Below are positions 1 through 10,988 of a DNA stretch of 64,000 nt, piece after piece. The stretch covers positions 61,470,370-61,534,369 of the forward strand of contig CM049307.1 of assembly GCA_026874595.1 (NCBI GenBank). The letters run 5' to 3'. The notes under the pieces are model-generated. The model was not told the origin of the DNA. It did no database searches and saw only the letters and a program-made list of their open reading frames with translations. A program made the translations under genes and the position numbers. Within the stretch, counting starts at the first letter, position 1, and each line of letters starts with the position of its first letter. This DNA comes from Sipunculus nudus. Its lineage: Eukaryota > Annelida > Sipuncula > Golfingiida > Sipunculidae.

Positions 1-1900
1 GATGGCGACACCTGACGTAAACAGCAAGTTTCTGACGTATTTTCATCGGCATAGATAACTTATTACGGCGCGGGTGTGTTATGTGATGAGAGCATTTCAT
101 CCAGAACAGAGACTGCCCGCTCTTGTGATTTGCTGGAGCAATATGTATTGTTTATATTCATTTTGGAATATTTTAGTGAAGTCACTGCAAAGTTGAGACT
201 GAACATATGTGCTGACAGATTTAATAACAAATCAAACTATCTCGTGTATTTCTTGGACATAATAATGAGATCAATATATTTAAAACAATGATACATAATG
301 AGATTTGTAATCCGTTTGGTTCAAAGGAACTTCGTAAAAATAAACTTTAAATGCAAGATATTGTTTTATCTGGAATAAACTGAAATGAACACGTGACTTG
401 TGATTACAATATTATAATTATGTGTTATGGATGTTTCAATACACTTTTTCACAGAGATGAAAGGGGGTTTTATTTTGGGGGGGGGGGGGGGGTGGTTTCC
501 GAGACCTTAAAACGGGATGTCCTGTCATCAGGTGGTGGCCTCAACGTAAATTTAAGAATGAATGGAAAATGTGATATCGTGTCCCGGCTTCCTTACAATA
601 TAATAAAATATTCGTCTGCACAATAGAACACAGACAGAAAGTCGGAATATCTCGTTTTGTGTGTATGTATAATATAAGGATAAAGAAAACATACCCAAGT
701 TTCTCTTGCACCGCGCGCGTCAATTTTAGTACCCGAATAAAATAATTGTTTCCCCGTCATATCACATTAAAATCAAAACCCCATCCTGAAAAATTCATAT
801 AGGAAGCGGGTCCGAAATAATTCCTAGAGAAAGAGCCCAATAAAACGTAATCCTCTTGGGCTTATGTTAAAAGTAAAAACAGTGTAGAATATTTCAAATA
901 ATAAAAATATAATTTAAATACATATAATACATAAATTTTGTATAAAGAACATGAATCGTACTGAGTCGTGTGATGGGTTGTTTTTATGTATTTATTGCGC
1001 CCGTAAAGCACAACTGTCCTGTCACAACTGGACCGAACGGCTGATGTACGACCTAGACATAAATAAGGGGCCGTATAAGAAGAAGCCGTCTACCAGATCA
1101 TATTACAATATATTTAGAAATTTAATATTTAAAACTTATATTAGAACAGCGGCATTCTCATGATGATTCCGGAGCGTTGAACGTGCATTTCATGAGTAAG
1201 TAACCGCCCCCTGCGGTATGATGAGGCTTGATGTTGTCAACAGCATCCTCCTAGCACCTATACCGTCACTCACAGCCTTCCGTCCTCTCCGGCCAGGGGG
1301 TAAGCGTATTACCCCAACCCACTGAGGAGACCTGACCGGACGATTGTTCAAGACCGTGAGCCTCCAGGTATAACCCAGTGCCCTATTTACGGCTCAGAAC
1401 CGCTGAATACCATATCTCCCTGATTGCGCTCCTCACTCACCTTTCAAACAATCAAGCATAGGAAGAGAAAGTAAAAATATTGCGGTTTTATTCATGTCTT
1501 GGTTTTATGTATCTGTACAATTTGAGTGTGTGTTTGTCTTCGTGTGTTAAAAAAGCGTTATCATAAAATTTATTGCCGAAGTTTACTAACCGTAGTTCAT
1601 GATCTTCCTAATTACTTTTAGATTCCACGAAGAGATTCGTAAAAACACCGTAAAGACGGGCTTCCTACAACTTACAAGTCCATGATCGCCTTCTTCTTAC
1701 TGATACTGAGACAAGAATGGCCGGGTTGCTAACGTGACGACAATAGCAACATCCCCGATTCAATGACATCATGCCGTTTTAATCTTCAAACGTTCGGCTG
1801 GAAACACGTAATGCTGAGTGTTTAATATTGTTTTAATTTACTTTGCGAAGTGAATGTATTTCGGAGTTCATAGAGTGCGTAGTTAGGAGCCCAGACCGCA
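1..1900 (+). repeat. Satellite unit 1 (type A)
   Basis: A-type unit of 1900 bp, starting at the chosen phase point by coincidence. G-tract at 477-492 (16 G). It contains a 70-codon ORF at 951-1163 that recurs in many units. The CRE-like site near 1763 is mutated to TGACATCA. It is almost identical to unit 3. Confidence 0.95.
390..395. promoter_or_regulatory. CACGTG E-box motif, repeated in most units
   Basis: The first example of aacacgtgactt, which recurs at the same place in most units; it is lost in unit 12 and in units 21-23. No evidence of function beyond recurrence. Confidence 0.25.
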
Positions 1901-3802
1901 GATGGCGACACCTGACGTAAACAGCAAGTTTGTGACGTATTTTTCATCGGCATAGATAACTTATTACCACGCGGGTGTGTTATGTGATGAGAGCATTGCA
2001 TCCAGAACAGAGACTGCCCGCTGTTATGATTGCTGGAGCAATATGTATTGTTTATATTCATTTTGGAATATTTTAGTGAAGTCACTGCAGAGTTGAGACT
2101 GAACATATGTGCTGACAGATTTAATAACAAATCAAACTATCTCGTGTATTTCGTGGACACAATAATGAGATCAATATATTTAAAACAAGGATACATAATG
2201 AGATTTGTAATCCGTTTGGTTCAAAGGAACTTCGTAAAAATAAACTTTAAATGCAATATATTGTTTTATCTGGAATAAACTGAAATGAACACGTGACTTG
2301 TGATTACAATATTATAATTATGTGTTATGGATGTTTCAATACACTTTTTCACAGAGATGAAAGGGGGTTTTATTTTTTTGGGGGGGGGGGGTGGTGGCTC
2401 CCGAGACCTTAAAACGGGATGTCCTGGCATCAGGTGGTGGCCTCAACGTAAATTAAAGAATGAATGGAAAATGTGATATCGTGTCCCGGCTTCCTTACAA
2501 TATAATAAAATATTCGTCTGCACAATAGAACACAGACAGAAAGTCGGAGTATCTCGTTTTGTGTGTATGTATAATATAAGGATAAAGAAAACATACCCAA
2601 GTTTCTCTTGCACTGCGCGCGTCAATTTTAGTACCCGAATAAAATAATTGTTTCCCCGTCATATCACATCAAAATCAAAACCCTCTCATGAAAAATTCAT
2701 ATAAGAAGCCGTTCCGCAATAATTCCTAGTGAAAGAGCCCAATAAAACGTAAACCTCTTGGACTTATGTTAAAATTAAAAACAGCGTGGAATATTTCAAA
2801 TAATAAAAGTATAATTTAAATACATATAATATATAAATTTTGTATAAAGAACATGAGTCGTACTGAGTCGTGTGATGGGTTGTTTTTATGTATTTATTTT
2901 GCCCGTAAAACACAACTGTCTTGTCACAACTGGACCGAAAGGCTGATGTACAACCTAGACATAAATAAGGGGCCGTATAAGAAGAAGCCGTCTACAAGAT
3001 CATATTACAATATATTTAGAAATTTAATATTTAAAATTTATATAAGAACAGCGGCATTCTCATGATGATTCCGGAGCGTTGAACGTGCATTTCATGAGTA
3101 AGTAACCGCCCCCTGCGGTATGATGAGGCTTGATGTTGTCAACAGCATCCTCCTAGCACCTATACCGTCACTCACAGCCTTCCGTCCTCTCCGGCCAGGG
3201 GGTAAGCGTATTACCCCAACCCACTGCGGAGACCTGACCGGACGATTGTTCAAGACCGTGAGCCTCCAGGTATAACCCAGTGCCCTATTTACGGCTCAGA
3301 ACCGCTGAATACCATATCTCCCTGATTGCGCTCCTCACTCACCTTTCAAACAATCAAGCACAGGAAGAGAAAGTAAAAATATTGCGGTTTTATTCATTTC
3401 TTGGTTTTATGTATCTGTACAATTTGAGTGTGTGTTTGTCTTCGTGTGTATAAAAAGCGTTATCATCAAATTTTATGCTAAAGTTTACGAACCGTAGTAC
3501 ATGATCTTCCTTATTACTTTTAGATTCCACGAAGAGATTCGTAAAAACACCGTAAAGACGGGCTTCCTACAATTTACAAGTCCATGATCGCCTTCTTCTT
3601 ACAGATACTGAGACAAGAATGACCGAGTTTCTAACGTGACGACAATAGCAACATCCCCGATTCAATGACGTCATGCCGTTTAATCTTCAAACGTTCGGCT
3701 GGAATCACGTAATACTGAGTGTTTAATATTGTTTTTAATTTACTTTGCGAAGTGAATGTGGTTCGGGGTTCATAGAGTGCGTAGTTAGGAGCCCAGACCG
3801 CA
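1901..3802 (+). repeat. Satellite unit 2 (type B)
   Basis: B-type unit of 1902 bp. G-tract at 2380-2391 (12 G) after a T-run. The 82-codon ORF at 2030-2278 is open here because the A-type acaatgatac stop is acaaggatac in B units. Together with unit 1 it forms a 3.8-kb dimer repeated as units 3-4. Confidence 0.95.
3666..3673. promoter_or_regulatory. CRE-like palindrome TGACGTCA, repeated in most units
   Basis: Perfect CREB/ATF-type palindrome in caatgacgtcatgcc, recurring in most units but mutated to TGACATCA in A-type units 1, 3, 10 and 12. About 160 bp further on lie cctgacgtaaac and tgacgtat half-sites. The tgtataaaaagc motif sits about 200 bp upstream, which is not a standard promoter order. 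Confidence 0.25.
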
Positions 3803-5701
3803 GATAGCGACACCTGACGTAAACAGCAAGTTTCTGACGTATTTTCATCGGCATAGATAACTTATTACGGCGCGGGTGTGTTATGTGATGAGAGCATTTC
3901 ATCCAGAACAGAGACTGCCCGCTCTTGTGATTTGCTGGAGCAATATGTATTGTTTATATTCATTTTGGAATATTTTAGTGAAGTCACTGCAAAGTTGAGA
4001 CTGAACATATGTGCTGACAGATTTAATAACAAATCAAACTATCTCGTGTATTTCTTGGACATAATAATGAGATCAATATATTTAAAACAATGATACATAA
4101 TGAGATTTGTAATCCGTTTGGTTCAAAGGAACTTCGTAAAAATAAACTTTAAATGCAAGATATTGTTTTATCTGGAATAAACTGAAATGAACACGTGACT
4201 TGTGATTACAATATTATAATTATGTGTTATGGATGTTTCAATACACTTTTTCACAGAGATGAAAGGGGGTTTTATTTTTTTGGGGGGGGGGGGTGGTTTC
4301 CGAGACCTTAAAACGGGATGTCCTGTCATCAGGTGGTGGCCTCAACGTAAATTTAAGAATGAATGGAAAATGTGATATCGTGTCCCGGCTTCCTTACAAT
4401 ATAATAAAATATTCGTCTGCACAATAGAACACAGACAGAAAGTCGGAATATCTCGTTTTGTGTGTATGTATAATATAAGGATAAAGAAAACATACCCAAG
4501 TTTCTCTTGCACCGCGCGCGTCAATTTTAGTACCCGAATAAAATAATTGTTTCCCCGTCAAATCACATTAAAATCAAAACCCCATCCTGAAAAATTCATA
4601 TAGGAAGCGGGTCCGAAATAATTCCTAGAGAAAGAGCCCAATAAAACGTAATCCTCTTGGGCTTATGTTCAAAGTAAAAACAGTGTAGAATATTTCAAAT
4701 AATAAAAATATAATTTAAATACATATAATACATAAATTTTGTATAAAGAACATGAATCGTACTGAGTCGTGTGATGGGTTGTTTTTATGTATTTATTGCG
4801 CCCGTAAAGCACAACTGTCCTGTCACAACTGGACCGAACGGCTGATGTACGACCTAGACATAAATAAGGGGCCGTATAAGAAGAAGCCGTCTACCAGATC
4901 ATATTACAATATATTTAGAAATTTAATATTTAAAACTTATATTAGAACAGCGGCATTCTCATGATGATTCCGGAGCGTTGAACGTGCATTTCATGAGTAA
5001 GTAACCGCCCCCTGCGGTATGATGAGGCTTGATGTTGTCAACAGCATCCTCCTAGCACCTATACCGTCACTCACAGCCTTCCGTCCTCTCCGGCCAGGGG
5101 GTAAGCGTATTACCCCAACCCACTGCGGAGACCTGACCGGACGATTGTTCAAGACCGTGAGCCTCCAGGTATAACCCAGTGCCCTATTTACGGCCCAGAA
5201 CCGCTGAATACCATATCTCCCTGATTGCGCTCCTCACTCACCTTTCAAACAATCAAGCATAGGAAGAGAAAGTAAAAATATTGCGGTTTTATTCATGTCT
5301 TGGTTTTATGTATCTGTACAATTTGAGTGTGTGTTTGTCTTCGTGTGTATAAAAAGCGTTATCATAAAATTTATTGCCGAAGTTTACTAACCGTAGTTCA
5401 TGATCTTCCTAATTACTTTTAGATTCCACGAAGAGATTCGTAAAAACACCGTAAAGACGGGCTTCCTACAACTTACAAGTCCATGATCGCCTTCTTCTTA
5501 CTGATACTGAGACAAGAATGGCCGGGTTGCTAACGTGACGACAATAGCAACATCCCCGATTCAATGACATCATGCCGTTTTAATCTTCAAACGTTCGGCT
5601 GGAAACACGTAATGCTGAGTGTTTAATATTGTTTTAATTTACTTTGCGAAGTGAATGTATTTCGGAGTTCATAGAGTGCGTAGTTAGGAGCCCAGACCGC
5701 A
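3803..5701 (+). repeat. Satellite unit 3 (type A)
   Basis: A-type unit of 1899 bp. It starts with gatagcgac, a one-base variant of the usual gatggcgac. G-tract at 4282-4293. I see only a handful of differences from unit 1 outside the G-tract. Confidence 0.95.
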
Positions 5702-7454
5702 GATGGCGACACCTGACGTAAACAGCAAGTTTGTGACGTATTTTTCATCGGCATAGATAACTTATTACCACGCGGGTGTGTTATGTGATGAGAGCATTGC
5801 ATCCAGAACAGAGACTGCCCGCTGTTATGATTGCTGGAGCAATATGTATTGTTTATATTCATTTTGGAATATTTTAGTGAAGTCACTGCAGAGTTGAGAC
5901 TGAACATATGTGCTGACAGATTTAATAACAAATCAAACTATCTCGTGTATTTCGTGGACACAATAATGAGATCAATATATTTAAAACAAGGATACATAAT
6001 GAGATTTGTAATCCGTTTGGTTCAAAGGAACTTCGTAAAAATAAACTTTAAATGCAATATATTGTTTTATCTGGAATAAACTGAAATGAACACGTGACTT
6101 GTGATTACAATATTATAATTATGTGTTATGGATGTTTCAATACACTTTTTCACAGAGATGAAAGGGGGTTTTATTTTTTTTTTTGGGGGGGGGGGGGGAT
6201 GGTGGCTCCCGAGACCTTAAAACGGGATGTCCTGGCATCAGGTGGTGGCCTGAACGTAAATTAAAGAATGAATGGAAAATGTGATATCGTGTCCCGGCTT
6301 CCTTACAATATAATAAAATATTCGTCTGCACAATAGAACACAGACAGAAAGTCGGAGTATCTCGTTTTGTGTGTATGTATAATATAAGGATAAAGAAAAC
6401 ATACCCAAGTTTCTCTTGCACTGCGCGCGTCAATTTTAGTACCCGAATAAAATAATTGTTTCCCCGTCATATCACATCAAAATCAAAACCCTCTCATGAA
6501 AAATTCATATAAGAAGCCGTTCCGCAATAATTCCTAGTGAAAGAGCCCAATAAAACGTAAACCTCTTGGACTTATGTTAAAATTAAAAACAGTGTGGAAT
6601 ATTTCAAATAATAAAAGTATAATTTAAATACATATAATATATAAATTTTGTATAAAGAACATGAGTCGTACTGAGTCGTGTGATGGGTTGTTTTTATGTA
6701 TTTATTTTGCCCGTAAAACACAACTGTCTTGTCACAACTGGACCGAAAGGCTGATGTACGACCTAGACATAAATAAGGGGTCGTATAAGAAGAAGCCGTC
6801 TACCAGATCATATTACAATATATTTAGAAATTTAATATTTAAAATTTATATAAGAACAGCGGCATTCTCATGATGATTCCGGAGCGTTGAACGTGCATTT
6901 CATGAGTAAGTAACCGCCCCCTGCGGTATGATGAGGCTTGATGTTGTCAACAGCATCCTCCTAGCACCTATACCGTCACTCACAGCCTTCCGTCCTCTCC
7001 GGCCAGGGGGTAAGCGTATTACCCCAACCCACTGCGGAGACCTGACCGGACGATTGTTCAAGACCGTGAGCCTCCAGGTATAACCCAGTGCCCTATTTAC
7101 GGCTCAGAACCGCTGAATACCATATCTCCCTGATTGCGCTCCTCACTCACCTTTCAAACAATCAAGCACAGGAAGAGAAAGTAAAAATATTGCGGTTTTA
7201 TTCATTTCTTGGTTTTATGTATCTGTACAATTTGAGTGTGTGTTTGTCTTCGTGTGTATAAAAAGCGTTATCATAAAATTTTATGCTAAAGTTTACGAAC
7301 CGTAGTACATGATCTTCCTTATTACTTTTAGATTCCACGAAGAGATTCGTAAAAACACCGTAAAGACGGGCTTCCTACAATTTACAAGTCCATGATCGCC
7401 TTCTTCTTACAGATACTGAGACAAGAATGACCGAGTTTCTAACGTGACGACAAT
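5702..7454 (+). repeat. Satellite unit 4, 5' part (type B)
   Basis: B-type unit, cut near its 3' end by the TIR element at 7455. G-tract at 6185-6198. The remaining ~156 bp are at 10833-10988. Joined across the insertion, the unit would be ~1.91 kb, the normal length. Confidence 0.95.
7453..7454. other. Target-site duplication AT (left) of TIR element
   Basis: The array sequence gacaatagcaac is split as gacaAT / ATagcaac, with the second AT at 10831-10832. Calling the duplication AT makes both element ends perfectly symmetric. A 3-bp ATA duplication is also possible but would leave one unpaired terminal base. Confidence 0.65.
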
Positions 7455-7473
7455 AGGGAGCGTAAGTCTCGTT
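7455..7473 (+). repeat. Left terminal inverted repeat
   Basis: Nineteen bases that match the reverse complement of 10812-10830 without mismatch; the next base inward differs. Confidence 0.9.
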
Positions 7474-7789
7474 CACCAAGTGCGTGAACTTGCGTGAGCT
7501 GGAGACATGTTCTACTTCCGGTCGCCAGACGTGACGTTCTCATGACTGATTATTGTGCGCGCTTCAGGCACTCATTCGCAAAGGCTTTGTTTTTATTGAA
7601 CTGAAGCGATATGACACTAAAAGCATTTATATGAGTAACAGCCTCTGAAGCCCTCTGATCTTACATTATAACGTGAGGATCTTCTGAAATATATTTGACA
7701 GCGATCTTACATGAAGCAATATTTCTGGAGCTCTGGGGCTGACTCGCACTCTGATAATATTGTTAAATATTTTAATCAAACCAGTCAAA

Positions 7790-7832
7790 ATAATATATAA
7801 TATTTTTCATGGCATGTATAAAATATATTACC

Positions 7833-7881
<49 letters not shown>

Positions 7882-8230
7882 AAATATATAAAATATTAAA
7901 AAATATATATATAATATTATATATATACCAAAATATTAACTTATATAATATAAATTATATTATAAATATTACATAAAATATGGAAAATATTTAGCCTTAA
8001 ATATAAAATATATAATATATATTATACATATATATATATGTAATGTAATATATAAAATATAAATATATAATAAAAAATAAACAAAACTAAAATATGTATA
8101 TATATAATAATTAAATATATTTATAAATAAAATATATAATATATATAATATAAAAATATATATATATGTAAGTAATATATGTATATATATAATATATATG
8201 AATACATACATACATGCAAGCATGTATATA
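7790..8230. repeat. AT-rich tract with (TA)n microsatellite
   Basis: About 440 bp of nearly pure A/T. It includes an uninterrupted (TA)n run at roughly 7834-7879 and many tatata blocks after it. The 84-codon minus-strand ORF here is low-complexity Ile/Tyr and not a gene. Confidence 0.9.
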
Positions 8231-8379
8231 CTGTTTACACATATTTATAGATTAATATAAAATGGATATACGTAATGCCCAAATTATGCTATTTTTAATA
8301 TGTATGTTTGAAAGAAAATATTTTATTAACACGTAAATACATTTTCCAACACGCACGCACACACACACACATATATAAG

Positions 8380-9800
8380 GGATGGGGTAATAGTAACGTG
8401 TAATAATAAAAATAAAATTAAGGTTTTCAAAATAATAGTAATATTAATAGTAATAGACAAGAAATTTTAACCTGCTATAGTAACAGTAATCTTTATAGAA
8501 CACTTAGTTATAAGAATAATAGAAATTACTTGAACTATTACAACCTCTTGACCAAAACATATTAGGGATGGATTGTTTGATTACATTGAAACACATGAAA
8601 GGGCTAAAAATGTAGTGTGATTTGTTCATGCTAGATGCTATCATGGTCCAGCGCACAGGGGGCATCAGCCATTGGCTGTAGGTGATTACAAATAAGATAA
8701 ACCCTGCCGTGGGCTTAATTGCAGATCCATTAACTAGGCTTGGTCAGTAGGCCAAAACAATGCAGCTGTGCTTGGTAAGTTTACACATGCATTGTGAGGG
8801 GCAAGTTATTGTCAACTGAAGCTATAGACAGTGCTACTGCAGTGTGCTGCTGTTTGAGTACTTCAGAGGTAGACACTCTGATAGTTGATAACCTCTGAAG
8901 AGTTACTATATATTAATTAGTGGTGCCACAGACAGTGAATAAGGTCCTGTTTGTACTCATCAGCACTGCAGTCCAAGTACAATGGCTTGTAGAAATCTTA
9001 ACGATTGTGTTTCTCATGTGTAATGAAACACCTGCTCAAGAAAAATTAAAATGTGCTAATCTAAGGAGATGAAGTAAATAAGTGGTAGCCACTTAATTCA
9101 CAGACTTCTGTGTTTTGATGAATAGGTTGAATTTGAATGCTGCAAGCAAGATGAACTATGTGCACATTGTATATTCTATGATTAAAAGCTACACAGATAT
9201 ACATATAAATATTACTGGGTTTATGTTGTGTTGAACTGGTACTAATAGTATTTAATTATACTAAATAGCACCAAACAGTACTTTAGTACTTCTTTCATGA
9301 TTATTCAACCTCACTCTTTCTTTTAAAACTGTACTTAACATGAAGTTTTTTCTTATTTTACTTTCCTGTTGAACATTGTGTGAAATGAATAATTATATGT
9401 AAAAAACTGTCTTTAACCGTGGTGAATATGAACATACCGGAACTGGGTTGGACTGACCATCAACTGGCTAGAAATAATGCTGAACTGAGCCGAATTACGC
9501 GCATTATACTGCAGGATTTAAAACTAATTAATTTCATTTTTAATGGAGAACAAAAATTGCTAAAATTGCAATTTAAATATACGAACATATATTAAAGTAT
9601 CACCAACTGCATGGGGGTTGGTCAGCATATTTCCATATCACTGTTTGAAAGTAAAGTAATAGTAATAGTAACAGAAGCCAAGTATTAGTAATACTAATAG
9701 TAATAAATGAAAAATGTTGTAATAGTAATTATAATAGATGGATTAAGAACTAATAGTAACAGGAATAGAACCTATGTAATAGGACCCATCTCTGATATAT
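8380..9800. mobile_element. Possible nested element with diverged TIRs
   Basis: Near 8381 the sequence reads agggatggggtaatag. Near 9775-9795 the reverse complement reads cagagatgggtcctattac. Both ends are followed inward by irregular taatagtaa repeats (8390-8490 and 9655-9775). This could be an older non-autonomous element inside the 3.4-kb transposon, but no clear target duplication is visible in the AT-rich flanks. The stretch between the ends shows no gene. Confidence 0.3.
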
Positions 9801-9883
9801 AAATATATATTAGACAATTTCCATACTTTTATATAATATATATTAAAATAATGATTTTAAAATCGTTTTATCATATTTCCAAC

Positions 9884-9944
<61 letters not shown>

Positions 9945-9967
9945 TTATATATATATATATATTTATA
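9884..9967. repeat. (TA)n microsatellite
   Basis: About 80 bp of alternating TA with a few interruptions (acatat, atttat). Confidence 0.93.
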
Positions 9968-10811
9968 TACCGGGTATAATAGTTAATTGAACAAATGTAA
10001 CATAAACGTATATTTATTAATTTAAATTGATATATTTTTTAAAATATTTAAATTATGATGTGTATATATTTATCGAATATAATTAATTGTATGTGATTAC
10101 TTACCCATAGAATTTCTGGGTTTTTTTTTTACAAATTTAATATCAATTGGCTAACACATTTCGAATCGTTTGATTATAATTTTACTTTATTATTATCTAT
10201 TTCTGTTCCTAAAAAATATAGGAACAATTTAACAAATATAATAACAATAACAATTTATTTATAATCATTATTATAATTGTTATAATTATTATTATTACTA
10301 TCATTATCGAATATAGCCGAGGCCTAGGCTATATGCATGCTGGCTAACTGGCTTGTACCGGAATCCAAGGACTGCGCAGTTATTTTTACCAAATATATGT
10401 AGTTTTACCAATCCGTCATTAAGGAGTTTGAATCTCTGTAATCAATAATTACACAAAAATATAATTTTCCATTCATAAAGCGCGATAAAAGCATATGTTC
10501 AGGCCTACATACTTTAACCGATAGTTTGTTTACATTCGCAACGTCACCTCAATGCGGGCGTAGCCTCAGTGAAACCGGGATCAAGCTAAACGAAGCATCG
10601 ACAGGAGAACGTATTGATAATTTGTATCCAAAAGTTATACTATAACCGTTCTCTTTATGTGACAGCAAGCTCAAACGTTTGGAATCGCTTTGTTCTGTGA
10701 AAAGCTGACCCACAACACGTGAAGCGATGTCCGCATGGCGTATGTTGTCATGAGGGTGTCTCCGGAAGTACTCTGGAACCGGCCTTTACTACCTCCTTTC
10801 AATAGAGATAA

Positions 10812-10830
10812 AACGAGACTTACGCTCCCT
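10812..10830 (-). repeat. Right terminal inverted repeat
   Basis: Perfect inverted match to 7455-7473, followed by the duplicated AT and then the array sequence agcaacatccccg. Confidence 0.9.
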
Positions 10831-10832
10831 AT

Positions 10833-10988
10833 AGCAACATCCCCGATTCAATGACGTCATGCCGTTTAATCTTCAAACGTTCGGCTGGAAACACGTAATA
10901 CTGAGTGTTTAATATTGTTTTTAATTTACTTTGCGAAGTGAATGTGGTTCGGGGTTCATAGAGTGCGTAGTTAGGAGCCCAGACCGCA
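10833..10988 (+). repeat. Satellite unit 4, 3' part
   Basis: Last ~156 bp of the unit interrupted by the TIR element. It contains TGACGTCA near 10852 and the conserved gcgaagtgaatg segment. Confidence 0.95.

Larger units (their letters stand above)
7455..10830. mobile_element. Non-autonomous TIR DNA transposon, ~3.4 kb
   Basis: The element has perfect 19-bp inverted termini, starting agggagcgtaagtctcg at 7455-7473 and mirrored at 10812-10830, and it interrupts a satellite unit that resumes exactly after it. Weaker similarity between the ends continues inward; for example tacttccgg and ctcatgac occur on both sides in inverted orientation. No ORF of useful size or transposase motif is visible. 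The interior holds long (TA)n tracts and AT-rich filler. The superfamily is not certain. A short AT duplication with AGGG-type ends fits ISL2EU/Harbinger-related elements as I remember them, but this is inference. Confidence 0.85.

Noticed and set aside
951..1163. 70-codon ORF (starting MNRTESCDG or MSRTESCDG) recurring in most units as a real gene
   Set aside because: Differences between units are mostly amino-acid changing, one unit has a stop, several are frameshifted, and one has lost its ATG. Recurrence is explained by the repeat itself; no domain or signal is visible.
1268..1345. Stem-loop in the unit core: ggggtaagcgtattacccc within tccggccagg...cctgaccgga, as a structured RNA or ribozyme
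   Set aside because: Right-block units carry ggtggttagcg and cccgaccgg, which break both stems without compensating changes. No hammerhead core motifs are found.
2030..2278. 82-codon plus ORF and the overlapping ~100-codon minus ORF
   Set aside because: They overlap on opposite strands, the plus ORF is stopped in A-type units, and neither has a recognisable motif. They follow the satellite.
7969..8223. 84-codon minus ORF in AT-rich DNA
   Set aside because: Pure Ile/Tyr/Leu low complexity from a TA microsatellite region.
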